From the NCBI RefSeq assembly GCF_014201875.1, contig NZ_JACHFL010000005.1, positions 248,001 through 312,000 on the forward strand: a stretch of DNA of 64,000 nt, in the 5' to 3' direction. Both the position numbers and the translations under genes were made by a program. The number at the start of each line of letters is the position of its first letter. Position 1 is the stretch's first letter. Shown here one piece after another: positions 54,829 through 63,955 of the stretch. The notes below the pieces were generated by a model, which worked only from the letters and a program-made list of their open reading frames with translations, ran no database searches and was not told the origin of the DNA. The stretch is from Deinococcus humi. GTDB taxonomy: Bacteria; Deinococcota; Deinococci; Deinococcales; Deinococcaceae.

Positions 54829-55525
54829 GCTCGTCAGCGGGGTTGCGTTGCACTGTCACCACATCTGCGCCTGTAGGACGGTGGCAAACCGCTCTCAAGC
54901 GGAAGAAGGGGTCAACGTCGCAGATTCCGGGCGGTCCCCGCTCTCAATCGACCTTTGGGGAACCGGGTCACCCCCCTTAGTGGAAGCTAGGGTGTGACCA
55001 ACGCCTGTTGGCATCAGGATTGTCTGGCGGTTGATGCATGTTGACCGTGTAGTCTTGCCGGCCCAGGACCTTACCAGCTAAACCCACTGAGAACGGACAG
55101 TCACATGTCCCTTAACACCTAACCTCAGCACAGATGGCAATCGGGCAGGTCAAAGTGTCCGGAGGGCCTGGCCATAAGTCGACAGTGGCTGTAAGGGAAG
55201 GGTGGGCTAAAGGCCGTTCGAAGTGAAAAGGCATCGAGGCGCAAATCTGGACCAAAGAATGAGCTTGCGTCATGATCTGCCCTAGCTGTTCAACGCCCAC
55301 CCCATCTCAGGAAGCAAGGTGGCTCCGAGCATGCAGACCAAAGCTGATGGTCCAGTAGCTTCAGATTGACAAGTGTCACCGAGATGTCTTCTTTGTCTAA
55401 CAAGCACAAGTCAAAGAGACAGGTTTGCTCCGGGCAAAATGGTGGGCGGGCCTTGACATTCCTATCGGTGTCGGCGCAGTGTATAGGAATACGATATAGA
55501 GATCCGACATACAGGAGATCCAACC
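54829..55525. other. Intergenic region before the PadR operon
   Basis: About 700 bases. No gene supported. The last 75 bases hold the PadR promoter region with an inverted repeat. Confidence 0.35.
55458..55490 (+). promoter_or_regulatory. Inverted repeat before the PadR gene
   Basis: ATTCCTAT (55458-55465) and ATAGGAAT (55483-55490) are perfect inverted repeats with a 17-base spacer. A TTGACA at 55453-55458 overlaps the first arm and TGTCGG/CCGACA flank the region. This is the place for a PadR self-operator. Confidence 0.5.
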
Positions 55526-55888
55526 ATGCCCAGTTCCGCCCCCACCCCACCTGATGCCAACCTCTTGCGCGGTCACCTTGACCTGATCCTGCTAAGCATC
55601 ATCCAGGGAACGCCCAAATACGGCCTGGAGATCAGCAAGCTGGCCCAGGACGCCACGAACGGCTACTTTGACCTGAAGGTGGGCAGCCTGTATCCGGCGC
55701 TGCACCGACTGGAAAAGGCCGGCTTTGTCCGTAGTGAATTCAAAAGTGGCCCCCGCAGCGGGAATCAGGTCAAGGCGTACACCCTGACCGAGAGTGGTGG
55801 GCGTGAGTTGGCCACTCGCCGGGCCGACTTCGAGACCTTCACGCAGCAGCTGAGCAAGCTGTGGACCCTGGCCGGAGGCATAGGATGA
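55526..55888 (+). CDS. PadR family transcriptional regulator
   Basis: 120 residues. Winged helix with GHLDLILLSIIQGTPKYGLE, the recognition region VGSLYPALHRLEKAGFV and wing RSGNQVKAYTLTESG, all typical PadR. C-terminal helix for dimer formation. ATG follows CAGGAG. Its stop overlaps the next start by four bases (ATGA), the usual arrangement for PadR plus membrane-protein pairs. It probably represses its own operon. Confidence 0.9.
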   Translation: MPSSAPTPPDANLLRGHLDLILLSIIQGTPKYGLEISKLAQDATNGYFDLKVGSLYPALHRLEKAGFVRSEFKSGPRSGNQVKAYTLTESGGRELATRRADFETFTQQLSKLWTLAGGIG

Positions 55889-56991
55889 ACCCCACGGAAC
55901 GGTATGTCCGGCAGGCCACACGCGGACTGTGGGGCAAGGCACGGCGCGAGTTGAGGATGGAACTCGAGGGCCATATTGCCGAGCGCTGCCAGGAATTCCG
56001 GCTCTCGGGCCTGAGTCCACAGGAAGCCGAGCGTCAGACACTGCGGGAACTGGGCGCACCCGTGCAGGTCAGTGGGGGCATGCTGGACGTGTATACCGCC
56101 CCGGCGCTGGGGAAGGTGGGCGTGTTGAGCGCGCTGCTGGCCACTGTCCTCTTCTCAGCGCTGCCACAGGGGCTGGCACAGGTACAGAGCATTTACGGGA
56201 GCCTCCCGAACACGGGGCCAACGAGTTACCTGGACTTCGGGCAATTGAAAGCTGCCATTGAGAAGGCCGGTGGGAAAGTGAGCGGGTCAGCGGAAAAGGC
56301 AACCTTCACCCTGCCGGGCGCAGCTCCTGTAGATGGGATCACCGATGACCAGTGGCCAGGCGTGAGTTTGATTCAGGGCGGCAAGTCGTATTACCGAACG
56401 GACGCTCTTTTCTATAGTCTGGCAAACAACGGGCTGGATTTGCGTCTCAGTGGATGGACCAATCCAATCTTGAAAGCGGGCGGCACGAACATTCATCTTG
56501 AGACCGATGATTGGCAAGTTATCAACAATATGTACACCAGCGCCCTTGCTTCCGCTGGTCTCGGCTTTGATTTAGAGATGCCCTATGCCCTCATTGAGCG
56601 GGACAGCCTAAGGGGTCAGCTCAACTTCGAGGGTGAATTTCAAAAAGATACCGTTTACGCCCTGGTGATCCCCAAACTGGTGAGCTGGACAGGGACAGAC
56701 GCGAAGGGCAAGCCTGTGGGAGGCTTCCTCAATCTCTTGAACACGGCCAGCCAGGCCCAGGCCGGTAGAGTTCAGTTTCAGGTGCCTGCGGATTTTATAG
56801 ATTACAAACTGTATTCGAGCTTCAGTGAGTTTCAAAAAGCCCTAGAGCCTTACCAACAACTCATTACAGCCCCTGTGGCCCAGTGGAACGCTCAACACCC
56901 CGCGCCCGTGCTGCTCCTCAAGCTCAGCGGACGTTTCGGGCCGGACGCTTACACTGTCGTTTCACCCGCATCGGTCCAGCGTCAGCCCTGA
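55885..56991 (+). CDS. Permease-prefix-domain membrane protein with large soluble part
   Basis: 368 residues. The first about 75 match the permease prefix domain seen after PadR genes (RRELRMELEGHIAERCQEFR and GLSPQEAERQTLRELGAPVQV). One helix follows (about 83-103, VLSALLATVLFSALPQG), and then 260 residues of unrecognised sequence that should lie outside the membrane. No permease helices follow, so this is not the usual PadR-linked ABC permease. Role unknown, perhaps a sensor or envelope stress protein. Start 55885 is set by ATGA overlap. Confidence 0.7.
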   Translation: MNPTERYVRQATRGLWGKARRELRMELEGHIAERCQEFRLSGLSPQEAERQTLRELGAPVQVSGGMLDVYTAPALGKVGVLSALLATVLFSALPQGLAQVQSIYGSLPNTGPTSYLDFGQLKAAIEKAGGKVSGSAEKATFTLPGAAPVDGITDDQWPGVSLIQGGKSYYRTDALFYSLANNGLDLRLSGWTNPILKAGGTNIHLETDDWQVINNMYTSALASAGLGFDLEMPYALIERDSLRGQLNFEGEFQKDTVYALVIPKLVSWTGTDAKGKPVGGFLNLLNTASQAQAGRVQFQVPADFIDYKLYSSFSEFQKALEPYQQLITAPVAQWNAQHPAPVLLLKLSGRFGPDAYTVVSPASVQRQP

Positions 56992-57137
56992 GAGGACTGA
57001 TCTTCCCAGCGGAACGGGGAGAGCCTGGTTCTCGTCGTCCCACCGTCAGGCTGCATCAACTTGGACGCGCTCCCATTTTCCCTGTCCTGCTGCCCTACCT
57101 GCCCCATGCTGGCGCTACCGGCTCCCGCCCTCCAGGT

Positions 57138-57169
57138 CAAAAGAACAGCCCCCACATGGGAGGGCTGTT
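57138..57169 (-). terminator. Terminator of the sigma factor gene
   Basis: Minus-strand AACAGCCC / GGGCTGTT stem around a 10-base loop, followed by CTTTT. About 25 bp after the sigA stop. Confidence 0.75.
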
Positions 57170-57193
57170 TCAGGCCAGGGTTGGCCAGGCACT

Positions 57194-58393
57194 CTAGTCC
57201 AGATAGTCGCGCAAACCGGCGTTCATGCTCTCGGCGTACTTGAGTTTACGCAAAGCTTTGCTTTCAATCTGGCGCACGCGCTCACGTGTGACACTCAGAA
57301 GCTGGCCCACTTCTTCCAGCGTATGTTCGCGACCGTCCACGAAACCGTTGCGCAGCTTCAGGACAAGCGCCTCACGTTCACCCAGCGAGCTCAGTGCGCG
57401 TTCCAGCGCCTCGCTCAGTAACGTCTGGTTGGCGTTCTGCACGGGCGAGCCAAAGCGCTCGTCTGGAAGGAAATCACCATAGAAGCTGTCGCCCTCTTCC
57501 CCAATAGGTGTTTCCAGAGAGATCGGCTCATGCCCCACCTTCTGCGTATCCGTCACCTTCTCGGCGTCCCAACCCGGCCCCATCGCTTCGGCCGTCTCCT
57601 CCGCGAGAGGTTCACGCGACAGTTCCATCTCCAGCTGCCTGCTGATGCGGCTGAGCTTATTGATGGTCTCCACCATGTGAACGGGAACGCGGATGGTCCG
57701 CGACTTGTCCGCAATGGCGCGCGTCAGGGCCTGACGAATCCACCACGTGGCGTAGGTTGAGAACTTGTAGCCCCGGCGGTATTCGAACTTCTCGACCGCA
57801 CGAATCAGGCCCTGGTTGCCTTCCTGAATCAGGTCCAGAAGATTCAGTCCACGGTTCGCATATTTCTTGGCAATACTGACCACCAGACGAAGGTTCGCCT
57901 CAATTAGGGCTTTCTTGGCCGCTTCGCTGTCCTCGACCAGACGCTGCAGGTGGCGGCGGTGGCGGTCGTCGAGGTCGGGGTCACTCTCCAGTTCATTGCG
58001 GGCCGTCTCACCCTCCTCGTACCGACGCGCGAGATCCATTTCTTCCACTGCGCTGAGCAGTTCGATCTGTCCAATCTCGTGCAGGTACTGCCGGAGCGAA
58101 TCACCCTGGTAGGCGTCCGCGCTGATCTGAATTTCGAGTTCCTCAGCTTCCTTACTGGTGTCCACTGGAGCCTGATCCAGGTCCGCTTCCAGACTCAGGT
58201 CATCGTCCAGCACGTTCGGATCAACGGGAGCAGCCAGTTGGTCCAGTGCGGTGAGCTCCGCAGGCTGATCGAGTTCTCCTTCGGTAGCGGGGTCGTGGGC
58301 AGCAGACCTGAGAGTTGCCGTCCGGGTCTGCCGGGGGGCGCGTGCGCGCTTGGGGATGGGCGTGGAGGAATTCAGAGTGGATTTTGCTGGCAT
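57194..58393 (-). CDS. sigA: Principal RNA polymerase sigma factor
   Basis: 399-residue sigma-70. Acidic N-terminal region, then region 1.2 ([32 protein letters not shown]), 2.1-2.4 ([64 protein letters not shown]), region 3 ([16 protein letters not shown]) and region 4 with the -35 helix-turn-helix [20 protein letters not shown]. It directs housekeeping transcription. ATG 58393 follows a GGAG site; the frame could extend to 58480. It stands alone with its own terminator. Confidence 0.96.
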   Translation of the reverse strand: MPAKSTLNSSTPIPKRARAPRQTRTATLRSAAHDPATEGELDQPAELTALDQLAAPVDPNVLDDDLSLEADLDQAPVDTSKEAEELEIQISADAYQGDSLRQYLHEIGQIELLSAVEEMDLARRYEEGETARNELESDPDLDDRHRRHLQRLVEDSEAAKKALIEANLRLVVSIAKKYANRGLNLLDLIQEGNQGLIRAVEKFEYRRGYKFSTYATWWIRQALTRAIADKSRTIRVPVHMVETINKLSRISRQLEMELSREPLAEETAEAMGPGWDAEKVTDTQKVGHEPISLETPIGEEGDSFYGDFLPDERFGSPVQNANQTLLSEALERALSSLGEREALVLKLRNGFVDGREHTLEEVGQLLSVTRERVRQIESKALRKLKYAESMNAGLRDYLD

Positions 58394-59480
58394 GGTGGTT
58401 ATCTCCGTGGTGCCCAGGTGGCGCTGGCCGCCTGAACAGGGCGAGAGGTTGGTGTCAGAGGGAGAAGCTGGAAAGCACACGGGTGGTGCGGCCGTTTTCG
58501 GGGGTCAGTTCGGAATCCGGGCGACGTGACCGAGGGCGTCAATCACACTTTTTACGGCTTTCACCAGAACGCTTGCAGCCTGATTGTCTGTGCAGTTTGC
58601 GCAGCGCTGTGAAAGTCAACGAGGGCTTAGAGAAATGGGGCGAAGGGTTCGGTCTGCTGGGGTTCTGAAATCTGGATTGGAATGGCTTACCTGGAACAGC
58701 TCGCGCTCAGCGCATTCGTGCGGCTGAACACCCTTGATGGGCTGCCCGTTTTGCAAGAACTATTCGCAGCGCGGAGTTCCTGGGCGGCTGTCACCACGAC
58801 ATATTCAGCAGCAGCCATCTCTGGCGGATATTGCATATGGATCATCGGTGGTCCTTTTAAAACCGACTGAAGTGTTGCCCTCAGGCAGGTGAACAGACAG
58901 TGTTCTCAAAGAACAGCTGAGTGCCGCTCTGTCTCGTGGTCTTGGTCCGGGGTCTGCCTGTATTTCGCCCAACGGAGGATGTCAACCTGACGGGCCGGAG
59001 GTAGCAAGGCCAAAGCGCGATGGAATGGGCAAGGCGGCCAGGAGAGCCGCAACAGTTCTGAGGTCTTCGAAAGCAAAGCGTGCGATCTCGGGGTGCAGTC
59101 GCCATAAACCGGAGCAGGCTGGCTGGCCCGTCAGGCCACGATCTACGGTCAATTCCTGCAGAGCCAGGAGGAGAAGGGCGGACATTCGAGCTTGCGAACA
59201 CGTGCGTCGCAAGAAAAAATCGTTGACTTGTGCAGCGGAGCCGAACCGCGCAAGACTCCAATAATATGCGATTGACACTGCTTATGTCAACGTTTCTGCC
59301 GCTGAATTGGTCCATTTCTGAGTAAGACGGGCGTCCAATGACGCATGAACGGTCTCCAGTGGCTTTAGGGACTTCGTGCCGTTTCCGGGCTCTATAAGGG
59401 CGGGCGCCTGTGGTGCACTCATATCCTCAAGAGGACAGCACGTTACCTGGGAAACCCTGACCGAGCCAAGTTGAGCGACG
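58394..59480. other. About 1.1 kb with no firm gene
   Basis: Holds the sigA leader and a strong promoter at 59261-59290 pointing toward sigA. The minus-strand frame 58982-59278 (98 aa, GTG start) overlaps that promoter, so it is unlikely to be translated from that start. Nothing else supported. Confidence 0.4.
59261..59290 (-). promoter_or_regulatory. Near-consensus sigma-70 promoter with operator-like palindrome
   Basis: On the minus strand TTGACA (59290-59285), an 18-base spacer and TATTAT (59266-59261). TTGACA-N7-TGTCAA (59272-59290) is a palindrome over the -35 box. No clear ORF starts just downstream. Confidence 0.6.
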
Positions 59481-59861
59481 TCAGGGCTCCATAACGGCCA
59501 GCGCGTCGATCTCGACGAGCAGACCTGGGTTGAGACCCACATACACGGTGCTGCGGGCCGGGTAGGGCGCCTCGAAGAACTGGCGGTACACGGCGTTCAT
59601 GGCCGCGAAATCCTCCACACGGGTCAGGTAGACACCCACCCGCAGCACGTCACCCATGCTCGCCCCAGCGGCCATGAGGGCGGCACGCACATTTTCCAGC
59701 GCCTGGCGCGTCTGCGCTTCCACACCCTCGTGGGGCTGACGGGTTTCCGGGTCAACGCCCACCTGACCCGCCGTGTGGATAAACGGACCAATCCGGACCG
59801 CATGCGAGTAGGGTCCGGCGGCGGCCGGAGCACGCTCCGGGGTGAAGCTCTGGCGTGACAT
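59481..59861 (-). CDS. ridA: RidA family reactive-intermediate deaminase
   Basis: 126 residues. RidA proteins clear 2-aminoacrylate and related enamines. Motifs: PAAAGPYSHAVRIGPFIHTAGQVG near the N-terminus, TRQALENVRAALMAAGASM, then RVGVYLTRVEDFAAMNAVY, and PARSTVYVGL with the substrate-binding Arg, then VEIDALA. A trimer in the family. Start 59861 fits the family length; the frame could reach 59900. Upstream TACAAC resembles a -10 box. Confidence 0.93.
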   Translation of the reverse strand: MSRQSFTPERAPAAAGPYSHAVRIGPFIHTAGQVGVDPETRQPHEGVEAQTRQALENVRAALMAAGASMGDVLRVGVYLTRVEDFAAMNAVYRQFFEAPYPARSTVYVGLNPGLLVEIDALAVMEP

Positions 59862-60190
59862 GGGGAGGTTGTACCACGCCCTATGCGTTGGGGCAGCCAA
59901 TTACCACCACACAAAGGGCTCCAGGTGAGGCGACAGTTCGCTGTCCTCCAACAGCGTCGCAAGAGTCCGTCCAGCTGTGGGTTCCAGGATCTGCTTGGGG
60001 TTCTCCGCATCATCAGGCGCTGCAAATCCAAGGGGCTTTCCTCAGGCACGGCGAGCACTTCGTCCACATCTTGATGCTCGTCCGGAAAGGTCGGCGCACC
60101 TTTGGAGTCGGCGACTTCCTTCGTCAAAGGGCTGAGGGCTGAGCCATCCGGCCGATTCGGCGGGCCATGTCCGGCGTCTACAGTCTCTCC
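59862..60190. other. Intergenic region between ridA and the SET gene
   Basis: About 330 bases, divergent promoters expected. No gene supported; the plus-strand frames are short. Confidence 0.3.
60179..60184 (+). promoter_or_regulatory. -10 box deciding the SET-gene start
   Basis: TACAGT six bases before ATG 60191 with no Shine-Dalgarno. It would place the earlier ATG at 60167 outside a leaderless message. Confidence 0.5.
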
Positions 60191-60565
60191 ATGCTTTCTC
60201 CAAGTCAGCCCACCACAATGTGGTTCGATTACCGCCTTGTCATGCAGCCCTCGCCCATCCATGGCGTCGGCACCTTCGCCACCCTGGACATCACTGCGGG
60301 CGAGTTGCTGATCCTCGTGACGGGTGGGCTCGTCTACACGCGCGAGGACCGGGACCTCGGACGGGTCAGACTCGCAGGCGAGCTGTACAACGAAGAGGAG
60401 TTGCCGGGCGGCCAGCTCATTGTTACGCCAAAGGTCTTCCACTACTACATCAACCATGCGGACGAGCCGAACATCGTGGACGTGACGCGCCATCCCGCCT
60501 CGACTCAGTACGTCGCTCTGCGCGACATTCACGCGGGGGAGGAACTCACTGCCCGTTACCTGTGA
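60191..60565 (+). CDS. SET-domain protein
   Basis: 124 residues. The SET fold, best known for lysine methyltransferases of eukaryotes, is seen in order: SPIHGVGTFATLDITAGELL (AdoMet-binding G-x-G and turn), YYINHADEPN (the N-H-x-x-x-x-N motif) and VALRDIHAGEELTARYL (the G-E-E-L and final Tyr). It lacks a pre-SET or zinc post-SET region. It could methylate a protein lysine or bind AdoMet without catalysis. The start at 60191 is favoured by the TACAGT box; 60167 would add eight residues. It stands alone. Confidence 0.85.
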   Translation: MLSPSQPTTMWFDYRLVMQPSPIHGVGTFATLDITAGELLILVTGGLVYTREDRDLGRVRLAGELYNEEELPGGQLIVTPKVFHYYINHADEPNIVDVTRHPASTQYVALRDIHAGEELTARYL

Positions 60566-61188
60566 GTGAGGGCACGGCACAGCGGGCTGGGCATACGCAA
60601 CTTAAGGTCCAGAACACCTTCAACGTGCTTCCTCAACGCTGGGTGGACCAGCGGACCTTTGCTTGGCTCGGGAATAACAGACACCTGTCAAAGGACAACT
60701 AAGCCTTCCACAAGACCACCAGAATACTGGTGTACCTCGCCATGATTCGCTTGATGCTGCGCCGCCGGCAGCCGCTCAGAAGAAGTTCAAGAGGCGTCTC
60801 GCACTCCGTGCTACGGCTGCGTCCACGCGGTGAACACAGGCGTGGATATAGTAAACAGCAATCAGCAGCCGGGTGGCATTAGGAAGCCGTCACTACGCCT
60901 AAGGGCCGGGCGGTCCTCGACTAATCCTTCGATGAAGATCAGCATCAGCGCCTTGGGACAGCTCCCGCCGGACTCGCCCGTGAGTTAATCGACCAGCTAC
61001 GGCGCGGTCCCGCCAATGCGCCCCTCCCTACAGCACCGGTTCCCGAAATTTTGGTGCCAAGTTTGATATTCACAACGTCAAAGACGCACAGGGTCAACGG
61101 GCTACGAATAAGTTTCTCGATAGGCTTTTTCAAGAGCGTCTGAACAGTTTGCCACCGTACTTGAATCGAGACGCTGCACGCTGAATCC
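60566..61188. other. Intergenic region, nothing firm
   Basis: About 620 bases of short frames without start signals. No RNA, terminator or transposase motif recognised. Confidence 0.3.
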
Positions 61189-61539
61189 ATGAAACCCCTG
61201 ACCCCTACCCGCCACGGAATTGTTGATTACTGCGCCTGCGCCTTGATGCTCGGTGCGCCCCGACTGCTCAAGCTCTCTTCAGAAACGCAGGCGGTGTCCG
61301 CAGGCCTGGCTGCTTCGTATCTGGGTGTGACGGTGTTCACCGACTTTCCGCCTGCGTTGCGCCGTGTGCTGCCCTTTCCCTTACATGGGAAGATTGAGCT
61401 GGGCACGCTTCCGCTCCTGCTGGGCCTGGCGGCCTGGCGGCGAAGTGCAAACGAGCGGCTGTACTTCCTGGGGTTGGCAGGGATGGTGGCAGGGGCCTAC
61501 GCCCTGACGGACTGGCAGGCCAACCCGGACGAGACCTGA
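61189..61539 (+). CDS. Small four-helix membrane protein
   Basis: 116 residues. Four hydrophobic segments (about 12-28, 38-52, 65-82, 92-108) and an N-terminal RHGIVDY motif found in small membrane proteins of unknown role. No signal peptide beyond the first helix. ATG at 61189; no obvious Shine-Dalgarno. Family role not known. Confidence 0.65.
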   Translation: MKPLTPTRHGIVDYCACALMLGAPRLLKLSSETQAVSAGLAASYLGVTVFTDFPPALRRVLPFPLHGKIELGTLPLLLGLAAWRRSANERLYFLGLAGMVAGAYALTDWQANPDET

Positions 61540-61739
61540 TCACGACTTCCGTCCGGATAACTTGGTCTTGAAACCGTGCTAGACGGGGAAATTCTCATGG
61601 TGTAATGGTTTGCGAAGCGGGACGATGGATGAAATTGCTGTGGAGTTATAACGCCTTCAGCACCCTTCGGAGTCCTGTTTACCGAGCCTCACTCACCGTC
61701 GCATTCTTTTCCCCCGCTCATCGCTCTGGCTAGCCTGGA

Positions 61740-61982
61740 TTAGGCCCGGCCCACGAGTTTCATGCGGAATTCAGTGCCCTCATCCCCCAGAGCTTCGGTG
61801 ACTGTCACACGGAAGTGAGCGCCGTCGTGCATCTCCAGCAGGCATTCGCTACCGGCGCTCAGGCCCGGAGCCGCCTCGGTCAGGGTGACCCGCAACATGC
61901 CGCGCCCACCTTCGAGCGCGGCCAGTTCTCCAGGTACAGCGTGGTCCCCAAAATGGGCCACGATCTGGTTGAACTCGCGCAC
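61740..61982 (-). CDS. 80-residue hypothetical protein of the PhyH operon
   Basis: Small protein with alternating beta-like strands (GGRGMLRVTLTEAAPGLSAG, ECLLEMHDGAHFRVTVTEA). It starts one base after the stop of the PhyH gene, so it is surely co-translated. No family recognised; it may support the dioxygenase. Confidence 0.65.
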   Translation of the reverse strand: MREFNQIVAHFGDHAVPGELAALEGGRGMLRVTLTEAAPGLSAGSECLLEMHDGAHFRVTVTEALGDEGTEFRMKLVGRA

Positions 61983-61983
61983 T

Positions 61984-62850
61984 TCAGGCGTCGCCCATCA
62001 TCAGGCCTTCAATGGTGTGGCCCTGGACGATGGGCTCCAGCTCGTCGACCACGCGGCAGATCAGGTGGTTCTTGACCTCCTGTGGCAGCCGCTCGTAGTA
62101 GCCACGGGTGAACTGCAGGTCATGGAATTCGTCATGTCCGGCACCGGGCGCGTCGACCCCCAACACCAGCACCGGGCGCGGCTTGTTGCTGACGTTGGCA
62201 GTACCGCGGTGAATAGTCAGCGCGCTGCGCACCGAGATGTCGCCCATTTTTGGCAACTTGCGCTGGGCCAGGGCGTGATACCGGGGGAACAGCGAGACTG
62301 GGGGAAACATGCCGTGGTCGTATTCGCTGGGATCGTCCCACTGGGTGCCGGGGGCAATCTCGAACGGCCCCATGTCTGCCTCGACATCAACTGTGGTCAG
62401 GTTGAAAGCCAGGGAATTGAGGCGGCGGTCCACCAGCGTCTCGTCGCCAGCCCGGAAATCACGGTGCCACGGCTGATCCTTGGCTCCAGGGTTGGGCACA
62501 TCAAAACCGATCTCGACGATCTTGTAGTTCGGACCAAGCACGCTGGCACACACCGTCTGCACCCAGGGGTGCGTCACGAGGTCATAAAAACCGCTGATGT
62601 CCTCGGGGTGAATCTCGACGTAGTGACGGTTGGTGCCGCGCCCGACAGCGCCACCGGGCCGGGCCAGGGCCTGCTGGTACAGCACGGCAAGTTCCTCACC
62701 GAGCCGGGCGGCCCACTCGCGGGGGAAGGCTCCTTTGAGCCCGATGATGCCGTCGCCGTACAGCGCCCCCATGATGGTGGGAACGTCGTATTCGGGGGCA
62801 GCGTAGGGCGTGGCGTTGATCTGGGGGGGCGTGGGGTTATGCACGGTCAT
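61984..62850 (-). CDS. Phytanoyl-CoA dioxygenase family protein
   Basis: 288 residues of the Fe(II)/2-oxoglutarate PhyH fold. The first metal pair is in PWHRDFRAG (H-x-D) and the distal His in LTIHRGTANVSNKPRPVLVLGV, whose Arg binds 2-oxoglutarate. Such enzymes hydroxylate fatty acids, small metabolites or antibiotic intermediates. Strong purine site before ATG 62850 (AGGAGG). It follows two sugar-type ABC permease genes on the same strand, suggesting the substrate enters by that transporter; the substrate is unknown. Confidence 0.88.
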   Translation of the reverse strand: MTVHNPTPPQINATPYAAPEYDVPTIMGALYGDGIIGLKGAFPREWAARLGEELAVLYQQALARPGGAVGRGTNRHYVEIHPEDISGFYDLVTHPWVQTVCASVLGPNYKIVEIGFDVPNPGAKDQPWHRDFRAGDETLVDRRLNSLAFNLTTVDVEADMGPFEIAPGTQWDDPSEYDHGMFPPVSLFPRYHALAQRKLPKMGDISVRSALTIHRGTANVSNKPRPVLVLGVDAPGAGHDEFHDLQFTRGYYERLPQEVKNHLICRVVDELEPIVQGHTIEGLMMGDA

Positions 62851-62904
62851 GGGGTCCTCCTGAGGGACGAGGGAAACGTCAGGGGAGATTCGGGCCTCTT
62901 TATG

Positions 62905-63894
62905 CTACCCCTGCCGGTTGCGCGTGAGCCTGTTTTGAAGAATCACCACAATCAGCAAAAAGGCGCCGCGAATCACGGACTGCCAGTACGCACTGAGGCT
63001 GATGGTGCCCCGGCCATTTTCAAAGTTAAGGATGTTGAAGATGATGCCCAGCAGCAGCACGCCGACCAGCGTGGACCCGACCGAGCCGCTGCCGCCGGTC
63101 AGCAGGGTGCCGCCCACCACCACGGCGGCAATCGCCGTCAGTTCCCAGCCCAGGCCTTCGGTCGGTTGTCCCGCCCCAAACTGCGATGCAAGGATCACGC
63201 CAGCCAGGCCGGCCAGCGCCCCAGACAGCACATACACCCACACCAGCGTCCGCCGGACCGGCAACCCCATCAGCTGTGAGGCTTCCTCGTTGCCCCCGAT
63301 CGCCAGCACATGGCGCCCGAAACGGGTCAGGCGCAAGACCACCATGCCTAGCGCAAAGGCCACAAACAGCACGATGGCAGTGAACGGAAGCCCGCCGAGA
63401 GTGCCCTGCCCAAAGGCGGTGAAGCCGTGGTCAAAATCGGCCGAGACCGACTCGTTGTTGGCCAGCATCAGGGCCAGACCGCGTGCGGCGAGCAACATCG
63501 CCAGGGTGGCAATGAACGGCAGAATGTTGAGGTAAGCGATGACCAGACCGTTGATCAGGCCCAGCAGTGTGGCGGCCGCGACGGCCCCCAGCAGGGCCGG
63601 CCACAGGCCGTAGGGACTGAGCAGCGCCGCCACCACACTGGCGAACGCGGCGACGCTGCCCACGCTGAGGTCGATGCCGCCCGTCATGATCACAAAGGTC
63701 ATGCCCAGCGCGATCAGTCCGAACATGGAGTTGTAGCCCAGTACGGTAAAGACGTTGTAAGACGTCAGAAAGCCCTCGTAGCGCAGGGCGCCGAATAGGA
63801 TCAGCAGCGCAAGGGCGACGAGAACGCCGTACTGCTGGAGCAACTGGACGGTGCGAAAGTAGGGGGTCACGCGGGCGGTGGGGGTGGTGGTCAC
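62905..63894 (-). CDS. Sugar ABC transporter permease, RbsC/YjfF type
   Basis: 329-residue membrane permease with about nine helices. Family motif GMTFVIMTGGIDLSVGSVAA and the ABC-contact loop RFGRHVLAIGGNEEASQLMG are typical of ribose/galactofuranose-type (CUT2) permeases. It follows the end of another permease 61 bp upstream on the same strand, as in systems with two different permeases (YtfT/YjfF). Likely substrate is a pentose or furanose sugar, but this is not provable here. Confidence 0.9.
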   Translation of the reverse strand: MTTTPTARVTPYFRTVQLLQQYGVLVALALLILFGALRYEGFLTSYNVFTVLGYNSMFGLIALGMTFVIMTGGIDLSVGSVAAFASVVAALLSPYGLWPALLGAVAAATLLGLINGLVIAYLNILPFIATLAMLLAARGLALMLANNESVSADFDHGFTAFGQGTLGGLPFTAIVLFVAFALGMVVLRLTRFGRHVLAIGGNEEASQLMGLPVRRTLVWVYVLSGALAGLAGVILASQFGAGQPTEGLGWELTAIAAVVVGGTLLTGGSGSVGSTLVGVLLLGIIFNILNFENGRGTISLSAYWQSVIRGAFLLIVVILQNRLTRNRQG

Positions 63895-63955
63895 AGGTCA
63901 GGGGTCTCCTTGCACAGGACGGGGCTGGACTGGCCCGGCGTCGGCGGATTCGGGG

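Noticed and set aside
58982..59278. 98-residue minus-strand frame
   Set aside because: Its GTG start falls inside the strong promoter at 59261-59290, so it cannot be translated from a message made there; no family seen.
61885..63279. 464-residue plus-strand frame
   Set aside because: Antisense to the PhyH and permease genes and without recognisable domains.
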